From the NCBI RefSeq assembly GCF_022695595.1, contig NZ_CP074380.1, positions 6,516,001-6,580,000 of the forward strand: DNA of 64,000 bases. The letters run 5' to 3'. Below are positions 26,208 to 34,543 of this stretch, piece after piece. The position numbers and the translations under genes are program-made. The notes under the pieces are model-generated. The model was not told the DNA's origin and ran no database searches. It saw only the letters and a program-made list of their open reading frames with translations. Numbering within the stretch: the stretch's first letter is position 1; each line of letters starts with the position of its first letter. The DNA is from Streptomyces sp. MST-110588 (GTDB lineage: Bacteria > Actinomycetota > Actinomycetes > Streptomycetales > Streptomycetaceae).

Positions 26208-26969
26208 GTGCGCCCCGCAACCCCTGACGACCTGGACGCGATCACGCTCCTGCACGTCCGCGCCCGCGCCGCGTACGACCGGGCCCGCACCCAGGGCGCG
26301 GCGCACCCCGGCAGCCGCCCACCCGGCCCGCCGCCCGACACGTACGAAACTTCCGGCGCATCCGACGCGTACGGAACCCCCGCCACCCCCGGCACATACA
26401 CAACTCCCGACCCTCCGGACACTCCCGGCGCTCCCGGCACGTACGGCCGTGTCCACCCCACAGCCGGCCACATCCGCGTCGATCGCACCCCCGCGGCCCC
26501 CGATCCTGCCGCCCCCGATCCTCCTGCCTCTGGTTCCGCCGCCTTCCGTTCCGCCGACCCCGCCCCCGCCGAGTACGTCCGCTTCCGTGACGCCTGGCAG
26601 CGGGCGCTGGCCCGCGCGGACACGACCGTGCTGTGTGCCGAGCGGGACGGCACCGTCCTGGGCGCCGCCGCCTTCCGTCTCGCGCCGGACGCGGTGGTGC
26701 CCGCCACGGCCACCCTCCGCCAACTGCACGTCGACCCCGCCCACTGGCGGCAGGGCATCGGCACCGCCCTGCTCCACGCCTGCCGGGACGCCTGGCGGGA
26801 CCACGCGGTCTCCCGGGCCCTGCTGGAGGTGTTCTGGCACAACCGGCGCGCCCGCGCCTTCTACACCCGGCACGGCTGGCAACCGGACCCGGACCGTCCG
26901 CCCGCCCCCGACGCCACCCACCTGCACCTGTTCCTGCCGCTGGGCACCGCGATCACCGTCGCGCCGTAG
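26208..26969 (+). CDS. GNAT-family N-acetyltransferase with low-complexity insert
   Basis: 253 residues from GTG 26208. Starts like a GNAT (VRPATPDDLDAITLLHVRARAAYD), then has a ~85-residue Pro/Thr/Ala/Gly insert (TYETSGASDAYGTPATPGTY) before the fold resumes: VRFRDAWQRALARADTTVLCAERDGTVLGAAAF, acetyl-CoA loop in LHVDPAHWRQGIGTALLH, and VFWHNRRARAFYTRHGWQPD. Substrate unknown. It follows the aldehyde dehydrogenase by 58 bases on the same strand and may be co-transcribed. The insert sits at a loop position, so the enzyme could still fold. Confidence 0.82.
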   Translation: MRPATPDDLDAITLLHVRARAAYDRARTQGAAHPGSRPPGPPPDTYETSGASDAYGTPATPGTYTTPDPPDTPGAPGTYGRVHPTAGHIRVDRTPAAPDPAAPDPPASGSAAFRSADPAPAEYVRFRDAWQRALARADTTVLCAERDGTVLGAAAFRLAPDAVVPATATLRQLHVDPAHWRQGIGTALLHACRDAWRDHAVSRALLEVFWHNRRARAFYTRHGWQPDPDRPPAPDATHLHLFLPLGTAITVAP

Positions 26970-26988
26970 CGGCATGACGAGCTCCTCG

Positions 26989-27834
26989 TCATCGAGGTGA
27001 GCGGGTGACGGTGAGCAGGAGCGGCGAATGGACGCCGAGCTGGGCGGCGGAGTCGGCGACGGCCTCGGCCAGCCATCCGACCGCGTCACACGACCACTGG
27101 GCAAGCTCCCCGCGCAGCACCACGCCGTGTCGGGGCGGACCGTTCCAGAGACTGTCGTCGAACGGCGGAGGGGGGACGTCGTGCCGGCCGGCGATGTCGT
27201 GGCACCTGCAAACGAAAACGTCCTGGCCGAGGTGGCCGAGGTGCTCGGTGAGCTGTGGTGCGACGGCGGGGATCACCGGGTCCCGGCCACTGTTGATGCC
27301 GACCTCCACCGGTGTCCCCGATCGCGGATCGCGCTCAGAGAACCAGGGGGCCGTCAGGACCGAGGGCACGGGCGCGTACGGTGGCCGCGCCGCGGGGTCG
27401 AGCCCCTGTACCGGCAGGAGGACCTGTACCGCGGACAGGTCCAGTGCGCCGGCCCGCGCTGACGCGTCCTCGGCGCACCGCAAGAAGGGCTGTACCGGTA
27501 GCGGCCGGTCGTCGGCCACCGCGCTGGCCTCGACCTGGAACCACGAGATCAGTCCCGCTCCCGAGGCGGCGGAGGGGTGGGTCCACCCGGCGTCGTTCAT
27601 GGCCCACAATCCGGGTGCGCGGACCATGTGGTCCTTGCCGTCGCCCCCCGCCGACCTGTCGTCGAGCCAGCCCATGGCGAGCGACCGGTGATAGAACAGC
27701 GCGTAGGCGTCGAGCTCGGGATCGCGCCAGGCGTGCGGGACCAGCTCGCCGTACAGTGCAGCGAACATGGTGCCCGCGGTCCGACGGGCCGCGGGCACCA
27801 CGCCCGGCTGTGCAGTGCCATTGCGCTCCGGCAC
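26989..27834 (-). CDS. hypothetical protein
   Basis: 281 residues from GTG 27834; an internal ATG at 27768 (MFAALYGELVPHAW) is also possible, neither has a strong ribosome site. Soluble, Trp- and Pro-rich (HPSAASGAGLISWFQVEASAVADDRPLPVQPFLRC; VSVLTAPWFSERD-like segment; RHGVVLRGELAQWSCDAVGWLAEAVADSA). No domain recognised and no signal peptide. Convergent with the GNAT gene, stop codons 19 bases apart. Codon use is normal for the genome, which supports real coding. Confidence 0.7.
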   Translation of the reverse strand: MPERNGTAQPGVVPAARRTAGTMFAALYGELVPHAWRDPELDAYALFYHRSLAMGWLDDRSAGGDGKDHMVRAPGLWAMNDAGWTHPSAASGAGLISWFQVEASAVADDRPLPVQPFLRCAEDASARAGALDLSAVQVLLPVQGLDPAARPPYAPVPSVLTAPWFSERDPRSGTPVEVGINSGRDPVIPAVAPQLTEHLGHLGQDVFVCRCHDIAGRHDVPPPPFDDSLWNGPPRHGVVLRGELAQWSCDAVGWLAEAVADSAAQLGVHSPLLLTVTRSPR

Positions 27835-28038
27835 GCTGGGTCGGTCCTCTCCGGGATGCTTCGCAGCCGCGCCGGTTCGCCCCAGGAAGCTCCTGAAGAT
27901 CTGGAAAACGCTCCCGGCTCACCCCGGTTTACCCCGATCGCCTTTTCGGTGCGAACCCGAGCAATCCGGTCGGCCGAAGGAGGCCGGCCGAAGGAAGCCG
28001 GTCGGCCGAAGCCAGACTTTCAGGACATCCCTAGTGCA

Positions 28039-28701
28039 CTAGTTCACCCGGCAGTTGACATCGGCCTGGCGGTACGGCCACTCACTGGTGTCACCCTCGT
28101 CGACCACGTTGACGTCCACGTGGTTCCGCCAGGACGTCACCGCGGTGTTGTTGCAGTCCTTGCGTGCCACCGTACGGTCGCCGCTTCCAGTGTACGGCCT
28201 GAGCCTCTTCTTCTCCGAACACGCCTTCTGGCGCCAGGTGTTGTCCGTGTACCACTCATAGAGGCAGTTGTACACATCGGCACGGTCGTTGCTGCAGTTC
28301 CCCTTCTTCCACCATCCGTGACCGGACACGGCCACGCCGGTGCCGGACCGATGGGGGTTGTCCCTGCCGCTGACGGGTGTGCAGGCCAATGCCGCTTCCG
28401 TGGTCGCGTCAGTCACGTCCATGGGAATCACCCGGCCCGAGCGGTCCAGGTAGACCGCGGTCGTCTCAGCGCCCAATGGGGCAACCCCGGGGACGGCGTC
28501 CTGGCGCGACGCGAACGGGTGAGTCGTGTTGGCGCGCGGCCCGGAGGGCTCCGCCGCGCCGACCGACGGGGCTGCGGCGACCGACGGCGTTGCGCCTGGA
28601 TCGGCATGGGCCGCGAAGCTGGTGGCCGCGGTGGTACCAAGGATCGTCACAGCGCCCAGCAGGGCGAATAAGATCCGCTTGCCCAAGTTTTCGATCACCA
28701 T
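28039..28701 (-). CDS. small secreted Cys-rich protein with a TTA codon
   Basis: 220 residues from ATG 28701. Signal peptide (ENLGKRILFALLGAVTILGTTAATSFAAHA), a disordered Ala/Ser/Pro region, then a ~120-residue domain with seven cysteines (TEAALACTPVSG, KKGNCSNDRADVYNCLYEWY, RQKACSEKK, RKDCNNTAVTSWRNHVDVNV, ADVNCRVN). I take it to belong to a group of secreted streptomycete proteins ending in WPYxQADVxCRV; function unknown. Codon 11 is TTA (28669-28671), so translation may need bldA tRNA and be tied to development. GC is lower than in neighbours. Divergent from the AraC gene. Confidence 0.8.
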   Translation of the reverse strand: MVIENLGKRILFALLGAVTILGTTAATSFAAHADPGATPSVAAAPSVGAAEPSGPRANTTHPFASRQDAVPGVAPLGAETTAVYLDRSGRVIPMDVTDATTEAALACTPVSGRDNPHRSGTGVAVSGHGWWKKGNCSNDRADVYNCLYEWYTDNTWRQKACSEKKRLRPYTGSGDRTVARKDCNNTAVTSWRNHVDVNVVDEGDTSEWPYRQADVNCRVN

Positions 28702-28972
28702 GTCTCCAACTGGTGGATTTGACGTGGACAGGCCGTATAAGCCATATCGAACGCGACGAGGAGGTGCCGGGCAACGTACGCGACCGGGGCAGTTGATGCG
28801 GCCGGCCGTGCAGCAGTCCGTGCGACTTTGTCCGGAGCACGACTGCCTCGCCACACGCCCTACCGTACGGATCCCGAGCCTGCCGACCCTCGCCGAGCGC
28901 TCCCACACCGCCCCGAAGCCGTGCCGCGCAGCAGCCGGCCTGCTCGACCAGGCGCTGTGGGATGGTGGCCGG

Positions 28973-29398
28973 GTGAACCTGGAAGACCTCGTCCGGCTGC
29001 GCCGGGCCCGTGACCTGATGGACCGCGACTACGCCAAGCCGCTCGACGTCCCGGCGCTCGCGCGCTTCGCCCTCATGTCGCCGGGCCATTTCTCCCGCAG
29101 CTTCCGCGAGGCATTCGGGGAGACACCGTACGGCTACCTGATGACGCGCCGGATCGAGCGGGCCAAGGCGCTGCTGCGCCGGGGGGACCTGACGGTGACG
29201 GAGGTCTGCTTCGCGGTCGGCTGTACCTCGCTGGGGTCCTTCAGCTCGCGCTTCACCGAACTGGTCGGGGAGAGCCCGAGCGCGTACCGGGCCCGCAGTC
29301 ATGAGGCGGGCGCCGCCATCCCGGCCTGCATCGCCAAGATGTACACGCGACCGGTCAGGAATGGAGAAGCCAAACCCGCTGATCCGCCCGTAGCGTGA
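28973..29398 (+). CDS. AraC-family transcriptional regulator (DNA-binding domain only)
   Basis: 141 residues from GTG 28973, just the two helix-turn-helix units with a short tail: LDVPALARFALMSPGHFSRSFREAFGETPYGYLMTRRIERAK and DLTVTEVCFAVGCTSLGSFSSRFTELVGESPSAYRAR. No ligand-binding domain. The VOC gene starts five bases after its stop; AraC-VOC pairs of this kind are common in actinobacteria and probably regulate themselves. The open frame reaches further upstream, but codon use and domain limits favour GTG 28973. Confidence 0.87.
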   Translation: MNLEDLVRLRRARDLMDRDYAKPLDVPALARFALMSPGHFSRSFREAFGETPYGYLMTRRIERAKALLRRGDLTVTEVCFAVGCTSLGSFSSRFTELVGESPSAYRARSHEAGAAIPACIAKMYTRPVRNGEAKPADPPVA

Positions 29399-29403
29399 GA
29401 CGC

Positions 29404-29820
29404 ATGGACATCAAACTTTCCACCTGCTTCATCGCCGTCGACGACCACGACAAGGCGCTCGCCTTCTACCGGGACGTGCTCGGCCTGGAAGTACGCAACG
29501 ACGTCAGTTTCGAGGGGATGCGCTGGGTGACGGTCGGCGCGCCGTCCCAGCCCGGGGTGGAGATCGTCCTCGAACCTCCCCTCGCGGACCCGAACGCCTC
29601 GCCCGCCGACAGGGAGGCCATGGCGGAGCTGCTGGCCAAGGGTCTGCTGCGCGGTGTCATCTTCCGGACCGACGACTGTGACGCCACCTTCGAGCGGATC
29701 CGCGCCGCGGGCGGCGAGGTGCTGCAGGAGCCGGTCGACCAGCCCTACGGAGTCCGCGACTGCGCCTTCCGCGACCCCTCCGGCAACATGCTGCGCTTCA
29801 ACCAGCCCCGCGGACAGTAA
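29404..29820 (+). CDS. VOC-family protein in the AraC pair
   Basis: 138 residues, single glyoxalase/bleomycin-resistance-like domain: KLSTCFIAVDDHDKALAFYRDVLGLEVR, GVEIVLEPPLADP, GVIFRTDDCDATFERIRAAGGEV, and AFRDPSGNMLRFNQP, with metal-ligand-type His/Glu positions partly replaced. ATG 29404 lies five bases after the AraC stop, so the pair is almost surely one transcript. Confidence 0.9.
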   Translation: MDIKLSTCFIAVDDHDKALAFYRDVLGLEVRNDVSFEGMRWVTVGAPSQPGVEIVLEPPLADPNASPADREAMAELLAKGLLRGVIFRTDDCDATFERIRAAGGEVLQEPVDQPYGVRDCAFRDPSGNMLRFNQPRGQ

Positions 29821-29910
29821 ACGCTCTCCACAGCGCGCGGGCGGCCCGCCTCCGGTCCGCCCGCCGGGGCAGCCGCCCGGTCGTCTTCAGGGAATAGCCG
29901 GACCCTCTAG

Positions 29911-29930
29911 ATGGTTGCCCATGCAACTAT
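29911..29930. promoter_or_regulatory. 20-bp palindrome upstream of the DsbA-family gene
   Basis: ATGGTTGCCCATGCAACTAT: half-sites pair at seven of ten positions with a 4-base centre (GGTTGC/GCAACT core). It resembles MarR-type operators (GTTGC-N4-GCAAC) and lies 27 bases before ATG 29957. The regulator is not encoded next to it. Confidence 0.6.
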
Positions 29931-29956
29931 CAGCTCGTGGAAAGTTCAGTCAGCTC

Positions 29957-30691
29957 ATGCGCGTCGAAATCTGGTCGGACATCGCCTGCCCCTGGTGCTA
30001 CATAGGAAAGGCCCGTTTCGAGGAGGGGCTGGCGCGGTTCGCGCACCGGGACGAGGTGCGGGTGGTGCACCGGTCCTTCGAGCTGGACCCGCGGGCGGAG
30101 GCCGCCTCGGACGTGCCGGTGATCGACATGCTGGCCCGGAAGTACGGAGTGTCGCGGGAGCAGGCCGAGAGCATGGAGGGGCGGGTCGCCGGGGCCGCCG
30201 CGCAGGCCGGACTGGAGTACCGGTCCGACCGCCTGCACGGCAACACCTTTGACATGCACCGGCTGCTGCACCTGGCCAAGGCGCGCGGTGTGCAGGACGC
30301 CCTGCTCGGGGCGCTGTACCGGGCGAACTTCGCCGAGGCCCGGCCGCTCGGCGATCCCGCCACGCTCGTCGGGATCGCCGTCGGGGCCGGGCTGGACGCT
30401 GAGGAGACCGAGCGCGTACTGGCGGACAAGGGTGCGTACGCGGACGCCGTACGGGCCGATGAGCGCGAGGCGGCGGAACTGGGCGTCACCGGCGTGCCGT
30501 TCTTCGTCATCGACCGCCGCTACGGCATTTCCGGCGGGCAGCCGGCCGAGGTCTTCGTGCAGGCGCTGGAACGGGCGTACGCCGAGAGGGAGGGAAGCGG
30601 GGGCGGAGAAGGGCCGGTGGAGGCCGGGGCGGAGACTGCCGCTGATGAGATGTGTGCGGACGGTGCGGACGGGACGTGCGCCGTGCGCTGA
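29957..30691 (+). CDS. DsbA-family (FrnE-like) oxidoreductase
   Basis: 244-residue thioredoxin-fold protein with an inserted helical domain. Active-site motif CPWC in SDIACPWCYIGKARFEEGL; cis-proline region TGVPFFVIDRRYGISGGQP. No signal peptide, so cytoplasmic, as for FrnE and 2-hydroxychromene-2-carboxylate isomerase relatives. Start at ATG 29957 (MRVEIW); an in-frame ATG at 29921 lies within the palindromic operator and is unlikely. The last ~25 residues are Gly/Glu/Ala-rich. A hairpin follows. Confidence 0.92.
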   Translation: MRVEIWSDIACPWCYIGKARFEEGLARFAHRDEVRVVHRSFELDPRAEAASDVPVIDMLARKYGVSREQAESMEGRVAGAAAQAGLEYRSDRLHGNTFDMHRLLHLAKARGVQDALLGALYRANFAEARPLGDPATLVGIAVGAGLDAEETERVLADKGAYADAVRADEREAAELGVTGVPFFVIDRRYGISGGQPAEVFVQALERAYAEREGSGGGEGPVEAGAETAADEMCADGADGTCAVR

Positions 30692-30711
30692 CAGAAGACT
30701 CGTACGTCGCA

Positions 30712-30742
30712 TACGAGCTTGTGCGTCGTGTACAAGCTCGTA
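30712..30742. terminator. bidirectional terminator between DsbA-family and MocR genes
   Basis: Perfect 11-base arms TACGAGCTTGT (30712-30722) and ACAAGCTCGTA (30732-30742), 9-base loop, between two convergent genes. Confidence 0.85.
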
Positions 30743-30746
30743 CGGC

Positions 30747-32219
30747 TCATGCACGTTCATACGGCTCGGGAACGCTCTCCTCGACGGCCTGCCGGAGCCG
30801 GCGTACACCTTCCTCCAACTGCGCCGTGCCGGGCGTGCTGACATACGTCAGGCGCAGATGGGGAGCGGTTGCCTCGGCGGGGAAGTACGGGCCACCGGGG
30901 GTGACCGCCACGCCGTGGCGCAGGGCGGTCGCGGCGACGGCGCGCTCGTCGGTGCCGTCGGGCAGCCGCAGCCACAGGTGGTAGCCGCCGTGGGGCGGCC
31001 GGTGCGGCAGGAGGCCGGGCAGTGTGCTGCCCAGGGCGGCGAGCAGGGTGGTGCGGCGGTCGCGCAACGCGTCGGCGAGCGTACGCAGATGGCGGGTCCA
31101 GGCGGGCGAGCCGACCAGTTCCAGGGCGGTCTCCTGTAGCGGACGCGGGACGAAGAAACTGTCGACGGCCTGGATCGCGCGCAGCCGTTCCAGAGCCGGG
31201 CCGCGGCCGGTCAGGGCCCCGATCCGCAGGCTGGGGGAGGACGCCTTGGTCAGCGAGCGGACATGGACGACGACGCCGTCGAGATCGTCGGCGGCCAGCG
31301 GGGCCGGCAGCGGAGGAGAGTCGGCGTGCATCAGGCGGCGGGCGAAGTCGTCCTCGACGACGAAGGCGCCCGCCGCCCGGGCGATATCGAGCACGGCGGT
31401 GCGCCGCTGCGGGGACAGGACCGCACCGGTGGGATTGTGGAACAGCGGCTGGCAGACGAACACCCGGGCCCGGGTGGCGTGGAACGCCTCGGTCAGCAGG
31501 TCGGTGCGTACCCCGTCGGCGTCGACCGGTACGGGGACGGGCCGCAGCCCGGCGGCGCGGGCGACGGCGAGCGTGCCGGGGTAGGTGGGGGACTCGACCA
31601 GGACGGCGGAACCGGGGGCGGCCAGGGCGCGCAGCGCGGTGGTGAGCGCGCTTTGACCCCCGGCGGTGATCAGGACGTCGGAGGCGCCGAGCGGGCCGCG
31701 TGGCCCGCCGATGTCACGGGCGAACCACTCCCGCAGCTCGGTCAGTCCCTCCACCGGGGGGCGGGACCAGGTGCCGGGTCTGCGGCCGGCCCGGGCCAGG
31801 GCGGCGGCCAGGGCGCGTTCCGGCTGGAGTGCCGCGTGCAGATAGCCCCCGTTGAGGTCGATGACCTCAGGTGGCGGAGCGGTGAGGGTGGCCAGCAGCC
31901 CGGAGGCGTCCGCGCTGCGGGGGCCGGTGTCGGCGGTGGCGTACGGCGGGTCCGCGCTCAGTGCCACCTCCTGCCAGGAGACGTCACCAAGGGCGCTCGC
32001 GGCGCGGCGGGGAGCGGCCTTGAAGACACCGGCGCCGGGCCGGGAGGTGACCAGTCCCTCGGCGGCGAGGGAGGCGATCGCCCGGGAGACCGTCACCGGG
32101 CTGACCTGATGCCGTGTCACCAGCGCCCGGCTCGACGGCAGCTTCTCCCCTTCCGAGTAGCGGTCCAGCTCCTTCCGCAAGATCGCGGCTAGCTGTGCAA
32201 CGCTGCTACTGTCTTTCAT
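30747..32219 (-). CDS. MocR/PdxR-like GntR regulator with aminotransferase domain
   Basis: 490 residues. N-terminal winged helix about 1-70 (LAAILRKELDRYSEGEKLPSSRALVTRHQVSPVTVSRAIASLAAEGLVTSRPGAGVF), then a fold-type-I aminotransferase domain with the PLP lysine in VRSLTKASSPSLRIG and substrate loop FHNPTGAVL. Such regulators sense PLP or amino compounds. Start ATG 32219-32217; the only upstream sequence is the coding region of the divergent EamA transporter, and no Shine-Dalgarno is present, so a leaderless mRNA is likely. It probably controls the overlapping EamA gene and itself. Confidence 0.93.
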   Translation of the reverse strand: MKDSSSVAQLAAILRKELDRYSEGEKLPSSRALVTRHQVSPVTVSRAIASLAAEGLVTSRPGAGVFKAAPRRAASALGDVSWQEVALSADPPYATADTGPRSADASGLLATLTAPPPEVIDLNGGYLHAALQPERALAAALARAGRRPGTWSRPPVEGLTELREWFARDIGGPRGPLGASDVLITAGGQSALTTALRALAAPGSAVLVESPTYPGTLAVARAAGLRPVPVPVDADGVRTDLLTEAFHATRARVFVCQPLFHNPTGAVLSPQRRTAVLDIARAAGAFVVEDDFARRLMHADSPPLPAPLAADDLDGVVVHVRSLTKASSPSLRIGALTGRGPALERLRAIQAVDSFFVPRPLQETALELVGSPAWTRHLRTLADALRDRRTTLLAALGSTLPGLLPHRPPHGGYHLWLRLPDGTDERAVAATALRHGVAVTPGGPYFPAEATAPHLRLTYVSTPGTAQLEEGVRRLRQAVEESVPEPYERA

Positions 32220-32241
32220 GACGGAACAAGATAGCGCTATC
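32198..32241. promoter_or_regulatory. overlapping divergent start codons with palindrome GATAGCGCTATC
   Basis: The four bases CATG at 32217-32220 hold both start codons: ATG of EamA (32218-32220, plus) and ATG of MocR (32219-32217, minus). For EamA, TACTGT at 32207-32212 is a good -10 element for a transcript starting at the ATG. For MocR, TATCTT (32233-32228) is a weaker one. The perfect 12-bp palindrome GATAGCGCTATC at 32230-32241 lies over the MocR promoter and inside the EamA gene: a candidate MocR operator. Confidence 0.65.
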
Positions 32242-33174
32242 CATTCCTCGGCGATAACGGTCCGCAGCGATATCCGCGGCGACATCCGTAGTGATTTCCG
32301 CGGCGATACCCATGGCGGTATCCGCGGCGGCACTGTCCTTGCCGCCCTCGGGGTGGTCTCCTTCTCCCTGAGCTTTCCGGCCACCGTATGGGCCCTGGAA
32401 GGTTTCGGCCCGTGGACCGCGACCGGCGTACGGGGCCTGCTGGCCGGCCTGCTCGCCACGGCCTGCCTGCTCGGAAGCCGGGTGCCGGTGCCCGCGCGCC
32501 GGCACTGGCCCGGCCTGCTCACGGTGGCCGCCGGCTGTGCCATCGGCTTCCCGCTGCTCACCACGCTCGCCCTCCAGACCTCCACCACCGCCCACTCGGC
32601 CGTCGTCGTCGGCATGCTCCCGCTGGCCACCGCCGCCGTCTCCTCCGCCCTGACCGGCCGGCGCCCCTCGCGCGGGTTCTGGGTGGCCGCCGTCCTCGGC
32701 GCCCTCACCGTGGCCGCCTTCACCCTCCAGCAGAGCCACGGCCTGCCGACCCTGGGCGACGCGTACCTCTTCGGCGCCCTGCTGGCGTGCGCCGCCGGAT
32801 ACGCCCAGGGAGGCCGGCTCGCCTCCCATATGCCCGGCTGGCAGGTCATCGCCTGGGGCGTCGTCGCCGCCCTGCCGGTATCCGCCCTGGTCACGGCCCT
32901 CTCCTTGCCGTGGGAGCCGGTACATCTCACCACCAAGGCGGTCGTCGGTACGGCCTACATCGCCGCCGTGTCCCAGTTCGGCGGGTTCGTCCTGTGGTAC
33001 CGCGGCATGGCCGCCATCGGAGTGCCCAAGGCCAGCCAGATCCAGCTCGCCCAGCCCCTGATCACCCTTGTGTGGTCGGTCCTGCTCATGGGGGAACGGC
33101 TCGCACCCCTCGCCGCCGTCACCGCCCTGATCGTCCTCGGCTGCATCGTGGTCACCCAGCGCGCCCGTGGCTGA
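32218..33174 (+). CDS. EamA/DMT-family transporter
   Basis: 318 residues, about ten membrane helices in two EamA repeats (GTVLAALGVVSFSLSFPATVWALEG; WVAAVLGALTVAAFTLQQ; TTKAVVGTAYIAAVSQFGGFVLWYRGMAAIG; LAPLAAVTALIVLGCIVV). The first ~38 residues are a polar, repeat-coded stretch (RSDIRGDIRSDFRGDTHGGIRGG) before helix 1; no other start codon fits downstream, so ATG 32218 stands. Substrate probably the metabolite sensed by MocR, for example a vitamin-B6-like or amino compound; that is inference from the pairing only. Confidence 0.9.
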   Translation: MTEQDSAIHSSAITVRSDIRGDIRSDFRGDTHGGIRGGTVLAALGVVSFSLSFPATVWALEGFGPWTATGVRGLLAGLLATACLLGSRVPVPARRHWPGLLTVAAGCAIGFPLLTTLALQTSTTAHSAVVVGMLPLATAAVSSALTGRRPSRGFWVAAVLGALTVAAFTLQQSHGLPTLGDAYLFGALLACAAGYAQGGRLASHMPGWQVIAWGVVAALPVSALVTALSLPWEPVHLTTKAVVGTAYIAAVSQFGGFVLWYRGMAAIGVPKASQIQLAQPLITLVWSVLLMGERLAPLAAVTALIVLGCIVVTQRARG

Positions 33175-33322
33175 CCTCCCGCCGCTGTGCGCAAGGCGGG
33201 TGAGACAGCAAGGCAGGTAAGGGGTGGGGCAGGTAAGAGGAGTGGGGGGTGAGGGAGGGGCACCCGGGGCGGAAGAGGGAAACTCCGTGGACCGTGTGGC
33301 GTCGGGGCCCCAGAGTGGGGGC

Positions 33323-34399
33323 ATGCAGCGACTTGAGCCATTGGCAGGGGCCGAATTCGCGCCCGTCACCACGTACCTCAACACCGCCTCCAGCGGGCTG
33401 ATCCCCGCGCGCACGGCCGCCGCCCTGCACGCGGCCGTCGACGAGTCCCTCGACCACGGGACCATGGGACGGGACTACTTCGGTCCCGTGGCGGCCTCCC
33501 GGGCCGCCTTCGCCCGGCTGCTCCAGGTGCCGGCCGAGCGCGTGGCCGTCGGCGGCTCGGTGGCGGTGCACACCGCGTTCGTCGCGGCCTCCCTCCCCGA
33601 GGGGGCCGAAGTCCTCGTACCCGAAGGCGACTTCAGCTCCCTGGTCAACCCCCTCGCCGTACGCCCCGGCATCACGCTGCGCAGCGCTCCCCTGGAGGAA
33701 CTGGCCGGGGCCGTCCGCCCGGGGACGGCGCTCGTCGCGCTGAGTGCTGTGCAGGCGCGCGACGGCCGGGTCGCCGACCTGGAGGCCGTACGGGCGGCGG
33801 CGCGTGCCCACGGGGCCAAGGTGCTCGTCGACGCCACGCAGGCCGCGGGCTGGCTGCCGCTGCGCGCAACCGACTTCGACTATCTGGTGTGCGGGGCCTT
33901 CAAGTGGCTGCTGTGCCCGCGCGGCGTCACTTTCCTGGCGTTCGGTGGCGAGGAGGGTGGTGCGGGGGCGTCGATGGCGGACGGGCCGCTCCCGCTGTTC
34001 GCCGGCTGGGTGGCGGGCGAGGACCCGGGGGAGTCCAACTACGGTGTGATCGACCGGCTCGCCGCCACCGCGCGCCGCTACGACCAGGCGCACGCGTACT
34101 ACGCGTACGTCGGTGCCCGGGCGTCCCTCTCCCTCATGGAGGAGATAGGCGTACGGGCCGTATACGCCCACAACACCGCACTGGCCGACCGCTACCGCGC
34201 CGGCCTGGAGGAACTGGGTCACCGGCCGGTGACCGCCCCGGGCTCCGCGATCGTCGCGGTCCCGGGCCTCACGGGCGCGGCGGAGCGGCTGGAACGGGAG
34301 GGAGTACGCATCTCGGTACGGGCCGGGCACCTGCGTGCCGCCTTCCACCTCTACAACGGGCCGGCCGACGTGGACCGTCTGCTGGACCTCCTCGGCTGA
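33323..34399 (+). CDS. class V aminotransferase-family PLP enzyme
   Basis: 358 residues from ATG 33323 with GAGTGGGGG upstream. Family features: YLNTASSGLIP at the N-terminus, the PLP aspartate in KVLVDATQAAGWLPL, and the Schiff-base lysine in YLVCGAFKWLLCPRG. The conserved cysteine of NifS/SufS desulfurases is absent from the end, so it is more likely an isopenicillin-epimerase-like or other class V lyase/aminotransferase. Reaction unknown. A good hairpin closes the gene. Confidence 0.9.
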   Translation: MQRLEPLAGAEFAPVTTYLNTASSGLIPARTAAALHAAVDESLDHGTMGRDYFGPVAASRAAFARLLQVPAERVAVGGSVAVHTAFVAASLPEGAEVLVPEGDFSSLVNPLAVRPGITLRSAPLEELAGAVRPGTALVALSAVQARDGRVADLEAVRAAARAHGAKVLVDATQAAGWLPLRATDFDYLVCGAFKWLLCPRGVTFLAFGGEEGGAGASMADGPLPLFAGWVAGEDPGESNYGVIDRLAATARRYDQAHAYYAYVGARASLSLMEEIGVRAVYAHNTALADRYRAGLEELGHRPVTAPGSAIVAVPGLTGAAERLEREGVRISVRAGHLRAAFHLYNGPADVDRLLDLLG

Positions 34400-34406
34400 C
34401 CGCTCC

Positions 34407-34436
34407 GGAGGCCCGGTCCATTGCGACCGGGCCTCC
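34407..34436 (+). terminator. hairpin terminator after the class V aminotransferase
   Basis: Perfect 12-base arms GGAGGCCCGGTC (34407-34418) and GACCGGGCCTCC (34425-34436) around a 6-base loop, eight bases after the stop codon. Between it and 34544 the words CGGCGCAT and CCGCGGCGGTGGTCAG are repeated two to three times. Confidence 0.88.
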
Positions 34437-34543
34437 CCGCTTCGGCGCATCCCCGGCGCATTCTCGGCGCATCCCCGGCATGTCCGCGAAACGTCCACAG
34501 CGTTCGCAGCGCCCGCGGCGGTGGTCAGCGTCCGCGGCGGTGG

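Noticed and set aside
33323..34399. Second cysteine desulfurase
   Set aside because: Class V fold is clear but the catalytic Cys loop of SufS/NifS near the C-terminus is absent.
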